Notes: a model not told the origin generated them from the sequence alone. Positions 38,356-49,664 are shown, numbered from the stretch's first letter. The stretch is DNA of 64,000 nt from an uncultured Candidatus Puniceispirillum sp. (GCA_905182545.1 CAJJBY010000007.1:226001-290000); one strand, 5' to 3'. Numbers and translations: made by a program.

Positions 38356-41055
38356 ATGACATCTCAATCTTCTACAGCAAATGCGCTAAAAGTAAAAGCG
38401 CCGACCCCGATGATGGCGCAATATTTGCGCGTCAAGGAATCGCATCCTGATTCTTTGCTTTTTTACCGGATGGGCGATTTCTATGAGATGTTTTTTGACG
38501 ATGCCGAAATTGCTGCCAAACAACTTGGCATTACGCTAACAAAACGCGGCAGCAAAGATGGGCTTGATGTGCCAATGTGCGGTGTTCCAGCTCATTCGGT
38601 TGATGGCTATCTTGCAAAATTGATCCGCGCTGGTCATCGGGTGGCGATTTGCGAGCAAACCGAAGATCCGCAAGAACAAAAACAGCGTGGCGGTAAAGGC
38701 CCGCTAAAACGTGATGTGGTGCGGGTGCTAACCCCTGGCACTCTGACTGAAGATGAATTGCTGCCAGCGCGGGCGCACAATTATCTTGTTGCGCTTGGCC
38801 GGGCAGAAACCCAGCTGGCTTTGGCATGGGCTGATATGTCGACAGGTGATTTTCTGGTTCAAGAAATGGCCAATGATAGTCTTGAAACCTTGCTTGCGCG
38901 CCTTGATCCGGCTGAATTGATTTTCCCGCAGGGATTTGATCTTCCCGACTGGTTTCAGGCCAGCCAAATCTGTGCAACCGAACAGGCGGCATCTTTGTTT
39001 GACTCGACGCGCGCCAGACAGGCACTTGAACGATTTTATAAGGTTGCAAGTCTGGATGGCATGGGTCATTTCAGCCGTGCGATGCTGTCAGCCGGTGGGG
39101 CGCTTCTTGGCTATCTGGAGGCAACACAGGTTGGCAATATGCCGCGGCTTTTGCCACTGACCGTGGTCAGTGATGCTGGTTTTATGGAAATTGATCCGGC
39201 GACAAGGCGGTCTTTGGAATTATCGCGCACTTTGACCGGCGAACGGCGTGGCAGCCTGCTTCACGCGGTTGATCACACCTTGACCGCGGCCGGTGGGCGG
39301 CTTCTTGGCGAACGGCTTGCCGCGCCGCTATTTGATGTTGCGGCGATCGAGTCACGGCTTGATCTGGTGAGCTGGTTTCTGGCTGAGACGGCTTGTGGTG
39401 ATAAGGTGCGATCCCAGTTTCGGATTCAGCCCGATATTGAACGCGCTTTATCGCGCCTATCGCTTGGTCATGGTGGCCCGCGCGATTTGGCGAATATTGC
39501 CAATGGTCTTGATAGTGCTGGCGAGATCGCCGCGCAGATAAAGGCGGTTGAGGCAAAGGGTATTGGTGGACTTGCCCTGCCTGATGGCTTGCCGGATTGT
39601 CTTGATATGATGTTGCGTCCGCGCGGGCTAAGCGATGAATTGACGCCTGCTCTGGCAGATGAATTACCGCTTTTGGCGCGTGATGGCGGCTTTATCCGTC
39701 AAGGCTATGATCTTGCGCTTGATGATTTGCGCGGTCTTCGTGATGAAAGCCGCTGGTTGATTGTCGCCTTGCAAAGTCGCTATGCTGATGAAACTGGAAT
39801 CGCCTCGCTAAAGATCAAACATAATAATGTTCTTGGCTATCATATTGACGTGCGAAGCAATCATGCTGGCAAATTGATGGATCATGAAATCTTTATCCAT
39901 CGGCAAACCACCGCGCAAGCCGTGCGGTTTACCACAACCGAGCTGGCACAAATGGAACGCGATATGGCCAGCGCGGCCGACCGTGCGCTGGCGCTTGAAT
40001 TGGAAATATTTGACCGGTTGCGGTCATTGGTTTTGCAGGCGGCGCCTGATCTTGGCAATGCGGCACGCGCGCTTGCCGAAATTGATGTTGCGACAGCCGC
40101 AGCGCAGCTTGCTACAGCGAATCATTATTGCCGCCCGCAATTGGTTGCCGAACCGGTATTTAACATTGCCAAAGGTCGCCATCCGGTGATCGAACCAATG
40201 CTTGATTCGCAAACCCCCTTTATCGCCAATGATTGCAATCTGGATGATGGGCGATTATGGCTTCTGACCGGCCCTAACATGGCCGGGAAATCCACCTTTT
40301 TGCGGCAGAATGCGCATATTGCGATTATGGCGCTGGCGGGGCTTTATGTTCCTGCCGAAACGGCGGTTATTGGGCTTGTTGATCGTTTGTTCAGCCGTGT
40401 TGGTGCGGCCGATGATCTGGCGCGTGGCCGTTCGACCTTCATGGTTGAGATGGTTGAAACCGCGGCGATTTTGAATCGGGCTACCAATCGGTCATTGGTT
40501 ATTCTTGATGAAATTGGTCGTGGCACGGCCACTTACGACGGCTTGGCGATTGCTTGGTCGACGCTTGAATATCTTCATGATGCCAGCGCTTGCCGAACGC
40601 TGTTTGCAACGCATTATCATGAATTGACGCATCTTCAAAAAACCCTTGATCAGCTTCGTTGTCATGCAATGCAGGTTCGCGAATGGCAGGGGTCAATTGT
40701 GTTTTTGCATCAGGTTGTTGCTGGTTCGGCTGACCGGTCTTATGGCGTTCATGTGGCACGGCTTGCTGGATTGCCAGCCGCGGTTCTTGGCCGTGCTGAA
40801 ACCATTTTAGGCGAACTTGAAACCGGCCAGCATGGCGCAGTTGATGCTGATATGATGGCCGATAATCTGCCGCTATTTGATTATCAAAGCAAAGCGCTGG
40901 AAACGCCAGTGACGCCGGATGAAATCGGCGCAGCGCTTGATGAAATGCAACCCGATAGCCTTACCCCGCGTGAGGCGCTAGATATGCTTTACCGGCTCAA
41001 GGCATTGCGCCGTGACCCGGCTTCGCCACCGCCGCGATCAGGTGATAAAAAATGA
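38356..41055 (+). CDS. mutS: DNA mismatch repair protein MutS
   Basis: 899 residues from ATG 38356. The mismatch-reading motif is in the N-terminal domain (PMMAQYLRVKESHPDSLLFYRMGDFYEMFFDDA). Walker A GPNMAGKST is at about residue 640 and Walker B VILDEIGRGTATYDGLAIAWS at about 715, with the C-terminal helix-turn-helix region SYGVHVARLAGLP. Intact. It overlaps glnD by the ATGA pattern. mutL is not in the window. Confidence 0.97.
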   Translation: MTSQSSTANALKVKAPTPMMAQYLRVKESHPDSLLFYRMGDFYEMFFDDAEIAAKQLGITLTKRGSKDGLDVPMCGVPAHSVDGYLAKLIRAGHRVAICEQTEDPQEQKQRGGKGPLKRDVVRVLTPGTLTEDELLPARAHNYLVALGRAETQLALAWADMSTGDFLVQEMANDSLETLLARLDPAELIFPQGFDLPDWFQASQICATEQAASLFDSTRARQALERFYKVASLDGMGHFSRAMLSAGGALLGYLEATQVGNMPRLLPLTVVSDAGFMEIDPATRRSLELSRTLTGERRGSLLHAVDHTLTAAGGRLLGERLAAPLFDVAAIESRLDLVSWFLAETACGDKVRSQFRIQPDIERALSRLSLGHGGPRDLANIANGLDSAGEIAAQIKAVEAKGIGGLALPDGLPDCLDMMLRPRGLSDELTPALADELPLLARDGGFIRQGYDLALDDLRGLRDESRWLIVALQSRYADETGIASLKIKHNNVLGYHIDVRSNHAGKLMDHEIFIHRQTTAQAVRFTTTELAQMERDMASAADRALALELEIFDRLRSLVLQAAPDLGNAARALAEIDVATAAAQLATANHYCRPQLVAEPVFNIAKGRHPVIEPMLDSQTPFIANDCNLDDGRLWLLTGPNMAGKSTFLRQNAHIAIMALAGLYVPAETAVIGLVDRLFSRVGAADDLARGRSTFMVEMVETAAILNRATNRSLVILDEIGRGTATYDGLAIAWSTLEYLHDASACRTLFATHYHELTHLQKTLDQLRCHAMQVREWQGSIVFLHQVVAGSADRSYGVHVARLAGLPAAVLGRAETILGELETGQHGAVDADMMADNLPLFDYQSKALETPVTPDEIGAALDEMQPDSLTPREALDMLYRLKALRRDPASPPPRSGDKK

Positions 41056-43890
41056 CTAAGATTTTAGATCTAGCATCGTCAAAATCGCAATCGGCCAAAT
41101 CCAGTCCAATTGCCAACCCAACCGCCATGCCAGATGGCATTGCATGGCATCGTTGGCTATTGCCCTTGCAAGGCGCAATGGCTGTCTATGAGCCACCACT
41201 TGACCGGCAGGCGATCGAGGCCGAGCTTGATTCATATGCCACTGGCAAAACACCGGTAAATCGTACCAAGCTGTTAAGCTGTTTGCGAACCCATCTTGAT
41301 CAGGCAAAAGCCAGCCTTCGCGAGTCGTTTTATCACAGCAATGATGGCGCTGTTTATGTTGGCATGCATGCTTGGGCCATTGATATTTTGCTGCAAAGCC
41401 TTTACGCGCAAACGCAAAAACAATGCGCTGGAGGTGACGAGCTGGCGCTGATTGCCGTTGGCGGTTATGGGCGTGGTGAAATGGCACCATTTTCCGATAT
41501 TGATATCATGTTTCTGATGCCAAAAAAGGCAACAGAAACCCATACAAAATTTATCGAATTCATGCTGTATATTTTATGGGATCTTGGCTTGAAAATTGGC
41601 CATTCAACCCGCAGCATTGCCGAATCGATTGATGCGGCAAATGACGATCAGACAGTGCTGACAAGCCTTCTTGAAATGCGTCATGTGGCTGGTGATGATT
41701 CGATGTGGGTGAAATTGAATCGGGCGGTTCAGCGCAAAATTGCCAAACAGAAACCGCTTGCCTATGTTGAAGAAAAGCTTGGCGAGCGTGACCTTCGCCA
41801 TAAACGATTTGGCGATACGCGCTATGTTGTTGAACCGAACGTCAAAGATGGCAAGGGCGGGCTTCGTGATCTTCACAGCCTGTTCTGGATTACCAAATAT
41901 GCCTATCGTGCCAACAGCATTATTGACATTGTCAAAAAAGGTGTTCTTCGTGATGGCGAGGCGCGGAAATTTGCCTTGGCGCAGCGGTTTTTATGGACGG
42001 TTCGCTGTCATCTTCATCTTCATGCTGACCGGCCTGAAGAACGGCTGGATTTCGAAGCGCAAATGATCATTGCACCGCGTCTTGGCTTTGCCGATCGGGG
42101 CGGGCTTCGTGGTGTTGAACGGTTTATGAAACGCTATTATCTAGCAGCGCGGAATGTTGGCAATCTAACGCGTATTTTCTGTGCGGCGATGGAAACGGAT
42201 TTCCGCAAAAGCCTGATCAATTGGCGGCCTAATTTTCTGCGCACCCATGAGCTTGACCCGTTTCATATTGAAAGTGGGCGCGTCCGGCTTGTCGATGATA
42301 TCTTGTTCCGTGATGCGCCAATTCGGCTGATCGAACTATTTGCCATTGCGCAAAAACATGATGCTGATGTTCATCCAAGCACGCTTCAACGCGTCACCCG
42401 GGCGTTATCGGCACTTGATTCAAAAACGCGTGATGATGCGCAGGCGAACCAATTATTTCTGGATATTCTGACATCGCGCAAAAATCCTGAACGGGTGCTT
42501 CGTTTGATGAATGAAAGCGGCGTCTTTGGCCGCTTTTTGCCTGATTTTGGCTGGATTGTCGCGATGATGCAATTTGATATGTATCACAGCTATACGGTTG
42601 ACGAACACACCTTGAAGGCCATTGGTATTCTTCATGGGATTGAAACAGGCGCGCTATGCCAAGCTGCGCCAGTTGCGACCGAGGTGATGCCGGAAATCGG
42701 ATCGCGGCGCGCGCTTTATGTTGCCATGCTTCTTCATGATATTGCCAAAGGGCGTGGCGGCGATCATTCGGTTTTGGGCGCCGAGGTGGCATTGGCGGTT
42801 TGCCCGCGTCTGGGGCTAAGCCATGAAGAAACCGAAACGGTTAGCTGGCTGATCCTACATCATTTGCTGATGAGCAAAATCGCGTTTCGCTATGATCTGA
42901 ATGACCCGCAAACGATCGAGGATTTTGCCAGTATTGTGCAATCACCCGAGCGGTTGAAACTGCTTTTGGTTTTGACCGTTGCCGATATTCGGGCGGTTGG
43001 GCCGAATATCTGGAATGGCTGGAAAGCGGCGTTGATGCGCGATCTTATATTATCGCTGCGATGCCGTTTTGCGTGGTGCTGATCCGGCGGTGATCGCGCT
43101 TGGCAATGCCGAAGAGGCGCGTCAGGAGGCGGCGGCGAAACTAACCGATTGGAACGTGGCGCGGTTTGCCGCACATGCAGCGAATATGCCGTTGACCTAT
43201 TGGACAGGATTTGATTGCGAAAGTCAGGTTCGTCATGCGCGGCTTTGTGATCAATTTGCCAATCAGGATGCGCTGTTATTGATTGATTTCAAGCCTGATC
43301 TGGCGCGGCGCATAACCGAATTGACCATCCTAACCATTGATGATCCGGGGCTTTTTGCGCGGATTGCCGGTGCGGTGGCAGCGGCTGGTGCGAATATTGT
43401 CGGCGCGCGCATTACGACCTGTCATGATGGCACGGTTCTTGATGTTTTCTTTTTGCAGGATATTAAGAATCAGGCGATTGAAGATAAGAATGAATTGGCG
43501 CGGATCCGCACAACGCTTGAACGGTCGCTAACAGGGTCATTGAAACTTGAAAAGGCGCTATTGGCGCGCTGGCAGCAAACCCCGCTTCGGGTGCGGCAAA
43601 TGCCGGTTCCGTCGCGCGTTCTATTGTCGAACAAGATCAGCAATACCCATAGCGTGATTGAAGTTAATGGCCGCGATTTTCCGGGCTTGCTTCATAAAAT
43701 CACGCTTTGCCTTGCCAGTCTTGGATTGCAAATCCAGACGGCCACTGTTTCAACCTATGGCGAGCGTGTTGTCGATGTGTTTTATGTGAAAGATATTTTT
43801 GGTCTGCAAGTTCAAAGCGAAACGCGCCAGCAAACCATCCGCAGCCGGCTGTTGGCGGTTTTTGATGATACCGATGAGGAAGCGGTATGA
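41052..43890 (+). CDS. glnD: Bifunctional uridylyltransferase/uridylyl-removing enzyme GlnD (frameshifted)
   Basis: GlnD senses glutamine and uridylylates or de-uridylylates PII. The nucleotidyltransferase motif GGYGRGEMAPFSDIDIMF is at about residue 135. RYVVEPNVKDGKGGLRDLHSLFW follows, then the HD domain (LLHDIAKGRGGDHS) near 560. The frame shifts at about 43048, where an extra base lies in the sequence for DLYYRCDAVLRG, and the C-terminal part has two ACT domains (ILTIDDPGLFARIAGAVAAAG; IEVNGRDFPGLLHKITLCLA). About 946 codons, the normal length. Between mutS and murJ with ATGA overlaps on both sides. Confidence 0.95.
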
Positions 43891-45473
43891 CCGATCAACC
43901 AAATGCGTCAAAACCAGCAAAGCCCACCTCGCTTGGCCGCGCCTTTCAACAGATTGGCAGCCTAACAGCGATCAGCCGTATTGTTGGATTCATGCGGGAT
44001 ATCGCCTTTGCCAGTTTTCTGGGTGCAGGGCCAGCCGCCGATGCATTTCTGGTGGCGTTGAAATTGCCGAACATGTTTCGCCGCCTTAGCGCCGAAGGCG
44101 CGATGACCAATGCCTTTCTTCCCAGCTTTGCCAAAATACGCGAAACAGACGGGCGTGATGCGGCGCTTCGGCTGGCATCTGAGGCGCAGATTTTTCTGAT
44201 TATTGCGCTTTTTGTTATTGTTGTGATTGCCGAAATTTTCATGCCCGAAGTCATTGCGTTTCTTGCCCCGGGTTTTGCCGCGACGCCTGATCGTCTGGCC
44301 GCAGCGGTTGATCTGGCGCGGGTGACCATGCCCTATCTGCCAATGATTTCCGTGGTTGCGCTTTGGGGCGCAATCGCCAATGCGCATGACCGGTTTATGG
44401 CCGCCGCCGCCGCGCCGATTTTGGCGAATCTTTGTTTTATCGTTGGGGCGATTTCGATCCCGATTATGGCGGTTGATTTGGGCATGTTCAAAGCCCTGCC
44501 AATTGCCATTGGCCTTTTGGTTGCTGGGTTTTGCCAATTGCTATTTTTGTTTTTTGTTCTGCGCCGCTTGTCGGCAGTACCAAAACTGCAATGGCCGCGC
44601 CTATCTAGTGCGGGCAAACATATGTGGCGCAAATTCCTGCCAGCGGCGCTTGGCGCTGGCGGTATGCAGCTCAATCTTCTGGTCGATTTAATTTTGGCAT
44701 CAATGCTGCCGGTTGGTGCGATTTCATGGCTCTATTATGCTGATCGTGTGGCGCAATTGCCACTTGGAATTGTCGGCATTGCACTTGGTACGGCATTGTT
44801 GCCCAGATTATCAGCTGCCGAAGCGGCTGGTCAAAAAGACGAAATCACCAAAACGCTTGATGAGGCGGTTATCTTTGGTGGATTCTTTGTTGTGCCAGCG
44901 GTCATTGCCCTGATCCTTCTTGCGGGTCCAATCATTGAGGGGTTATTCGGCTATGGTGCCTTTTCGATTGATGATGCGGTGATGGCGGCAATGGCATTAT
45001 CGGCCTATGCGCTTGGTCTTCCCGGATTTGTCATGGTGAAAATTTTGCAACCTGCCTTTTATGCGGCAGGCCAGCCAGGCACGGTTTTGAAAATATCAAT
45101 CATGACCGTGGTGATCAATATAACAGCATCATTGATGATGATGCCCATTTTTGGGCATGTCGGGCTGGCGTTGGCAACGTCATTATCAGGATTGATTGCG
45201 GCAATCACCATGGCGATTTTATTGCGCCGCCGCGGCCGTCTTGGCGGTGGTTCGCTTGGCATGATTGGCCGGATTTTTCTTGCCAGCTTGGTCATGGCGA
45301 TGTTGCTTTTGGCGATGGTTTGGCTTGCCGGAGGGATAAGACAGTTTCTGCCCGCGGCAGGCTGGCTTGCCTGTTTGGTTGCTGTTGGCGGCGGCGGGTT
45401 TCTTTTAGCCGCATGGTGTTTTCGGGCAATTCCAGCCGGATTTGTCCGCCGATTGGGCAACCGAAAGACTTGA
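43887..45473 (+). CDS. murJ: Lipid II flippase MurJ
   Basis: 528-residue polytopic membrane protein (MviN/MurJ, MOP superfamily), which moves lipid II across the inner membrane. Hydrophobic segments run through almost the whole length; about 14 are expected. Family motifs: TAISRIVGFMRDIAFASFLGAGPAADAFLVALKLPNMFRRLSAEGAMTNAFLP near the N-terminus, and MLPVGAISWLYYADRVAQLPLGIVGIALGTALLPRLS in the middle. Starts inside the glnD stop codon. Confidence 0.96.
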   Translation: MTDQPNASKPAKPTSLGRAFQQIGSLTAISRIVGFMRDIAFASFLGAGPAADAFLVALKLPNMFRRLSAEGAMTNAFLPSFAKIRETDGRDAALRLASEAQIFLIIALFVIVVIAEIFMPEVIAFLAPGFAATPDRLAAAVDLARVTMPYLPMISVVALWGAIANAHDRFMAAAAAPILANLCFIVGAISIPIMAVDLGMFKALPIAIGLLVAGFCQLLFLFFVLRRLSAVPKLQWPRLSSAGKHMWRKFLPAALGAGGMQLNLLVDLILASMLPVGAISWLYYADRVAQLPLGIVGIALGTALLPRLSAAEAAGQKDEITKTLDEAVIFGGFFVVPAVIALILLAGPIIEGLFGYGAFSIDDAVMAAMALSAYALGLPGFVMVKILQPAFYAAGQPGTVLKISIMTVVINITASLMMMPIFGHVGLALATSLSGLIAAITMAILLRRRGRLGGGSLGMIGRIFLASLVMAMLLLAMVWLAGGIRQFLPAAGWLACLVAVGGGGFLLAAWCFRAIPAGFVRRLGNRKT

Positions 45474-45579
45474 CCGCGGCTGCGCAAGCGGGGATAACGC
45501 TGGCATGTAATTTCAATTGCAGATGTGATGGTTTGGCACCGGCCTGCCCGCATCTGATCAGGCTTGATGGATAGACCAA

Positions 45580-46623
45580 ATGACCGATTCAACAATAAAG
45601 ACATCCGCAGGAAAAGGCCGTATCTTTTCCGGCATCCAGCCAACCGGCAATTTGCATCTTGGCAATTATCTTGGTGCCATTCGCAATTGGGTTGCTTTGC
45701 AGCATGATTTTGAATCGATCTATTGTGTTGTCGATTTGCATGCCATCACCGTTCATCAGGATCCGGCTGATTTGCGAAAAAGTACGCGCGAAGTGGCGGC
45801 AAGCCTGATCGCTGCGGGCATCTCAACCGAACAATCAATCTTGTTTAATCAATCTTGCGTGCCGCAACATGCCGAGCTGGCGTGGATTTTCAATTGTGTG
45901 ACCCGTCTTGGTTGGTTGAACCGGATGACTCAATTTAAAGAAAAGGCAGGCAAAAACCGCGAAAATGCATCGGTTGGTCTTTATGCATACCCAACCTTGA
46001 TGGCAGCCGATATCCTGACCTACCGCGCAACGCATGTTCCGGTTGGTGAAGATCAAAAACAGCATCTTGAATTAACCCGTGACATCGCGCAGGCCTTTAA
46101 TTCAATCTATGACAAAGATGTGTTTCCGCTTCCCGAACCACAAATTTTCGGAAGTGCAACACGCGTCATGAGTCTTCGCGATGGCTGCGCCAAAATGAGT
46201 AAATCTGACCCGTCGGATAATTCACGGATCAATATGACCGATGATGCCGATATGATCATGCAGAAAATTCGCAAGGCAAAAACCGATCCTGATGCTTTGC
46301 CATCTGAAATGGCTGGACTTGCCGATCGGCCTGAAGCCAGCAACCTTGTTGGCATCTATGCAGCGCTTGCCGAATGCAACACCGATGATGTTCTTGCCGA
46401 ATTTGGCGGGCGCGGATTTGGTGATTTCAAACCAGCACTTGGCGATTTGGCGGTGGCGAAATTATCGCCTATCGGTGCTGAAATGCGGCGGCTTCTTGAA
46501 AATCCTGGCGATATTGACGCCATTCTTGCTGATGGCGCCGAACGTGCCGCGGCCATTGCGCGGCCAATTCTTGCTGAGGTGCATGATATTGTTGGGTTTT
46601 TAGGATCAAGCACAGATCGTTAG
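45580..46623 (+). CDS. trpS: Tryptophanyl-tRNA synthetase
   Basis: Class I synthetase, 347 residues. HIGH-like motif [18 protein letters not shown] at about residues 21-37, KMSKS motif [12 protein letters not shown] near 205, and [31 protein letters not shown] in between. Intact; 106 bases after murJ. Confidence 0.97.
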   Translation: MTDSTIKTSAGKGRIFSGIQPTGNLHLGNYLGAIRNWVALQHDFESIYCVVDLHAITVHQDPADLRKSTREVAASLIAAGISTEQSILFNQSCVPQHAELAWIFNCVTRLGWLNRMTQFKEKAGKNRENASVGLYAYPTLMAADILTYRATHVPVGEDQKQHLELTRDIAQAFNSIYDKDVFPLPEPQIFGSATRVMSLRDGCAKMSKSDPSDNSRINMTDDADMIMQKIRKAKTDPDALPSEMAGLADRPEASNLVGIYAALAECNTDDVLAEFGGRGFGDFKPALGDLAVAKLSPIGAEMRRLLENPGDIDAILADGAERAAAIARPILAEVHDIVGFLGSSTDR

Positions 46624-46697
46624 ATGGGCTTGTGATCGCCAGATGCGCTGATCACTAGCCAGATCGGTGCAGATATGCGATATTAGATTGCTTTGGG

Positions 46698-46727
46698 TTG
46701 TAGTTTTAATGGAAATCCCTATATAAA
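46698..46727 (+). promoter_or_regulatory. Candidate sigma-70-type promoter upstream of nfuA
   Basis: TTGTAG at 46698-46703, 18 bases, TATAAA at 46722-46727. It lies in the 278-base gap between trpS and nfuA, which shows no gene. Start of transcription would be near 46734. Confidence 0.4.
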
Positions 46728-46748
46728 GTTGGTGGGGCTAACGCATAT

Positions 46749-46762
46749 CATGCGATGGCATG
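46749..46762. promoter_or_regulatory. Small inverted repeat downstream of the nfuA promoter
   Basis: CATGC-GATG-GCATG at 46749-46762. An inverted repeat of 5-base arms just past the predicted start of transcription, so a possible operator. No regulator is identified. Confidence 0.3.
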
Positions 46763-46901
46763 AAAATAATTTTGGGGCGGTGATTAATCTGTCTGCGCCA
46801 AGATTGCGAATTTATGCTGATATGATAAAAGATTAATCTGTTGTTGCCCTGAAACGGGCCTTGCTGATGGCAAATTTATCGCATCGAAAAGGAATGATTA
46901 G

Positions 46902-47459
46902 ATGTTTATTCAAACACAGGATACGCCGAATCCGGCAACATTGAAATTCATCCCCGGTGTTCCGGTGATGGCGCAGGGAACTGCTGATTTTGCCGATTCT
47001 GATAGCGCCAATAAATCACCTTTGGCGCGCCGCCTTTTCCAAGTTGATGGCGTAACAGCGGTTTTTCTAGGTGCTGATTTTGTTGCTGTGACCAAAGCTG
47101 AAGGGCTTGACTGGTTCGCGCTCAAGCCGGGGATTCTTGCTGGCATTATGGAACATTACGCATCGGGCATGCCGGTCATTGAAAAAGACGCCGAGCTTGC
47201 TGATCCGCATGCTGAAGATGGTGACAGCGATACTGTCCAGCAGATTAAACAGCTTTTGGATTCGCGCGTTCGTCCGGCAGTGGCAATGGATGGCGGCGAT
47301 ATTGTGTTTCAGGGCTTTGATGATGGTATTGTCACATTGCAGATGCGTGGTGCCTGTCAGGGCTGCCCTAGCTCGACAGCAACATTGAAAATGGGCATTG
47401 AAAATATGCTTCGCCATTATATCCCTGAAGTGCGTGAGGTTCGTGCGGCCGAGCTGTAA
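46902..47459 (+). CDS. nfuA: NfuA-type iron-sulfur cluster carrier
   Basis: 185-residue two-domain protein. Residues 1-90 are the Nfu N-terminal domain (MFIQTQDTPNPATLKFIPG is diagnostic; LARRLFQVDGVTAVFLGADFVAVTK). Residues 105-185 are the NifU-like domain (VRPAVAMDGGDIVFQGF, MRGACQGCPSSTATLKMGIENML) with the CxxC that holds a 4Fe-4S cluster between two monomers. Expected role: delivery of clusters to target enzymes such as LipA or MiaB. Confidence 0.95.
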   Translation: MFIQTQDTPNPATLKFIPGVPVMAQGTADFADSDSANKSPLARRLFQVDGVTAVFLGADFVAVTKAEGLDWFALKPGILAGIMEHYASGMPVIEKDAELADPHAEDGDSDTVQQIKQLLDSRVRPAVAMDGGDIVFQGFDDGIVTLQMRGACQGCPSSTATLKMGIENMLRHYIPEVREVRAAEL

Positions 47460-47509
47460 GACAGTCACAACTGCGCCAATTATAGATGTTTAGATTTAAG
47501 GCTTAGGTC

Positions 47510-48604
47510 GTGATATCGTCGATTTCTAACTGGCTGACCAATAGGCGGATCGTCTGGATCGCGGCAGCTATTGCGTTTTTAGGCTTTACTGGCCCCGGTC
47601 TTTTTGGCCTGTCACCACCAAAATTTTTTCATGGCCATGATGCGGTTACCGAACAGGCAAAGTTAGATGATTTGCCATCTGGAATATATTCGGCTCCTGT
47701 TATCGCCCCACATGTGGCACCGCCAGACGCATCACCAGCAATCGCGGCAACGCCTAAAACCAGCCGTGACGCCGCAAATGCCACGGATGGCGTGGTGCGT
47801 GATGCGCCTGAACAAGCGGCTGATCAACCCCTTGAGCAACCTCTGTTGGCAAAGGCGCCAAAAATGCTAAAAGGGCCGAATACAAGCCATATTGAACTTG
47901 AATTCACAAAGCTGGTTCCGGCCCCAGAACCCCTTTTGGTGCTACGCGATTTTTTCACCCATATTCCCGACTCGCATTTGGCTTTATCAGGGACAGCGCA
48001 AAAGGATTCGTTCATCAAAATTTTGCTGCCGCTTATTTTGGCAAGCAATGAGGAAATCAGCAAACGCCGCGAGGCGATTAGGCGCGCCTTTGAAAATGGC
48101 GATCGGGCGACATTGGAAAAATGGGCAAAGCTTTATAAAATTGACGTAACCGATCAGGATAACAAAGCCTTGATGACGCGATTGCTCGAGCGGGCTGATA
48201 CAATTCCGGTGGCATTGGCTTTGGCGCAGGCGGCGGTTGAGTCAGGCTGGGGAACATCGCGATTTGCCATTCAGGGCAATGCGTTATTTGGCCAATGGGC
48301 ATGGCGTGATCATGCTGGCATCAGGCCGCTTGATGCCAGTAATGACCGCGCAGTTGTGCGCAGTTTTGGATCTTTGCTTGGTTCGGTTCGCGCCTACATG
48401 CATAATCTGAACACGCATTCTCATTATCAGAAATTTCGCAAGGCGCGTTTGGCATTGCGCAACCGCCCGAAAGTTGGCGAAGCCAAAATGCTGGTCAAAT
48501 ATCTCGATCGCTATGCCGAAATTGGCCATGCTTATGTGAAAAAGCTGAAAGTTTTGATCCGCAGCAATGATTTTGGCCGTTTTGCTCTGGCGTATCTAAG
48601 CTAG
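47510..48604 (+). CDS. Glucosaminidase-domain (Bax/FlgJ-like) protein
   Basis: 364 residues from GTG 47510. An N-terminal hydrophobic stretch (residues 13-33, IVWIAAAIAFLGFTGPGLFG) suggests a signal anchor, then an Ala/Pro-rich linker. From about residue 150 is a peptidoglycan N-acetylglucosaminidase domain (PLILASNEEISKRREAIRRAF; VALALAQAAVESGWGTSRFAIQGNALFGQWAW with the catalytic Glu in VESGWG; RSFGSLLGSVRAYMHNLNTHSHY). This matches Bax-type proteins, which likely cleave cell-wall glycan strands; substrate and role unproven. Confidence 0.88.
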   Translation: MISSISNWLTNRRIVWIAAAIAFLGFTGPGLFGLSPPKFFHGHDAVTEQAKLDDLPSGIYSAPVIAPHVAPPDASPAIAATPKTSRDAANATDGVVRDAPEQAADQPLEQPLLAKAPKMLKGPNTSHIELEFTKLVPAPEPLLVLRDFFTHIPDSHLALSGTAQKDSFIKILLPLILASNEEISKRREAIRRAFENGDRATLEKWAKLYKIDVTDQDNKALMTRLLERADTIPVALALAQAAVESGWGTSRFAIQGNALFGQWAWRDHAGIRPLDASNDRAVVRSFGSLLGSVRAYMHNLNTHSHYQKFRKARLALRNRPKVGEAKMLVKYLDRYAEIGHAYVKKLKVLIRSNDFGRFALAYLS

Positions 48605-48618
48605 ATTTACCACTGCCC

Positions 48619-49664
48619 TTATGGCACCAGAAATTGTTTGCCAAACCAGCGCCAACGTCCATCTGGGCCGGGCATGGTGCAATTGACACGGGCACGACCT
48701 GAAGGCAAGGGACCGGGAAACCGCACTTCGGTACGCGGTCCTAACCGGCTGATTTTTAACTGGTCATAGGTGTTGTTGAAACAGCGCAATTGGCTATTTG
48801 TGGCAATCTCTGGCGCCAGCGTAAAACCAAAATCAGGCGGGTTTTCCCAATCACAACATCGGCAGGCAGGATCTGATTGGCTTTGAGCGGCAGGCCGTCA
48901 ATCGCCAATGATAAACGATCCATCGCACCATAACGTTCATTCATGGCAAAACGTGGCAGTTCAAAATAGCCATCATAGCCATGCGCAATACCCGAATTTT
49001 GACCAAAACCGGCAATGAAACCAGCCGCCTTCACGCGCTCGATAACGGCCAGATTATATTCGCCATAAGGATAGGCAAACAGATTTGGACGAAGACCAAG
49101 CTCGGTTAGAAACCGCTGGTTTGACTTTTGTAATTCGACGTCAACATCGGCAAGGCTGGATAAATGCATATGCGGGTGACTGGCTGTCTGGCTGCCAATG
49201 TCAACCCCATCAGCCTGCAATTGCCGAAGCTGATCCCAGCTCATATAGCCGCGATGCTTGCGATCAATTGGATCGGTGGCAACAAAAACGGTAAAGGGAA
49301 ATCCTTTTGCCTTTAGCCGTGGCCATGCTTCGGTGAAAACCGATAGATAGGCATCATCAATGGTAATCGCGACTGTGCGGTCGGGAAGCGGCATGTCTTT
49401 TTGTAAATGATCGACAATTTTTGCCAAAGGCCAGACCGAATAATTGCCATTTGATAGTTTTTCGAGATGCGCATCAAATTGATCAAGGCGGATATTCGTG
49501 CTTGGAAGCCGGTCTTCACCAAACCGGTGATACATCAAAATCACCGCATGATCCGCGGCAAAGGCCGATCCCAGAAACGACAGTAGCAGAACCAACATTG
49601 CCACAAATCTGCTGCCAAGATAGGCAAGCCAATGACAAGCATTTTGATAATGTCTTATGTCCAT
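48619..49664 (-). CDS. Polysaccharide deacetylase family protein (frameshifted)
   Basis: Secreted NodB-type carbohydrate esterase. Start ATG 49664 (MDIRHYQNACHWLAYLGSRF) with aggtgg upstream; a signal peptide ends at about residue 36 (SAFAADHAVILMYHRFGEDR). NodB motifs: VAITIDDAYLSVFTEA, then DIGSQTASHPHMHLSSL and FAYPYGEYN. The TIDDA replaces the usual TFDDG, and the metal-binding His pair is SHPHMH. A shift near 48850 changes the C-terminus; in the corrected frame it reads WENPPDFGFTLAP through GRWRWFGKQFLVP with TAA at 48619-48621. Without the fix it stops at 48756. Likely targets envelope polysaccharide; substrate unknown. Confidence 0.85.
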
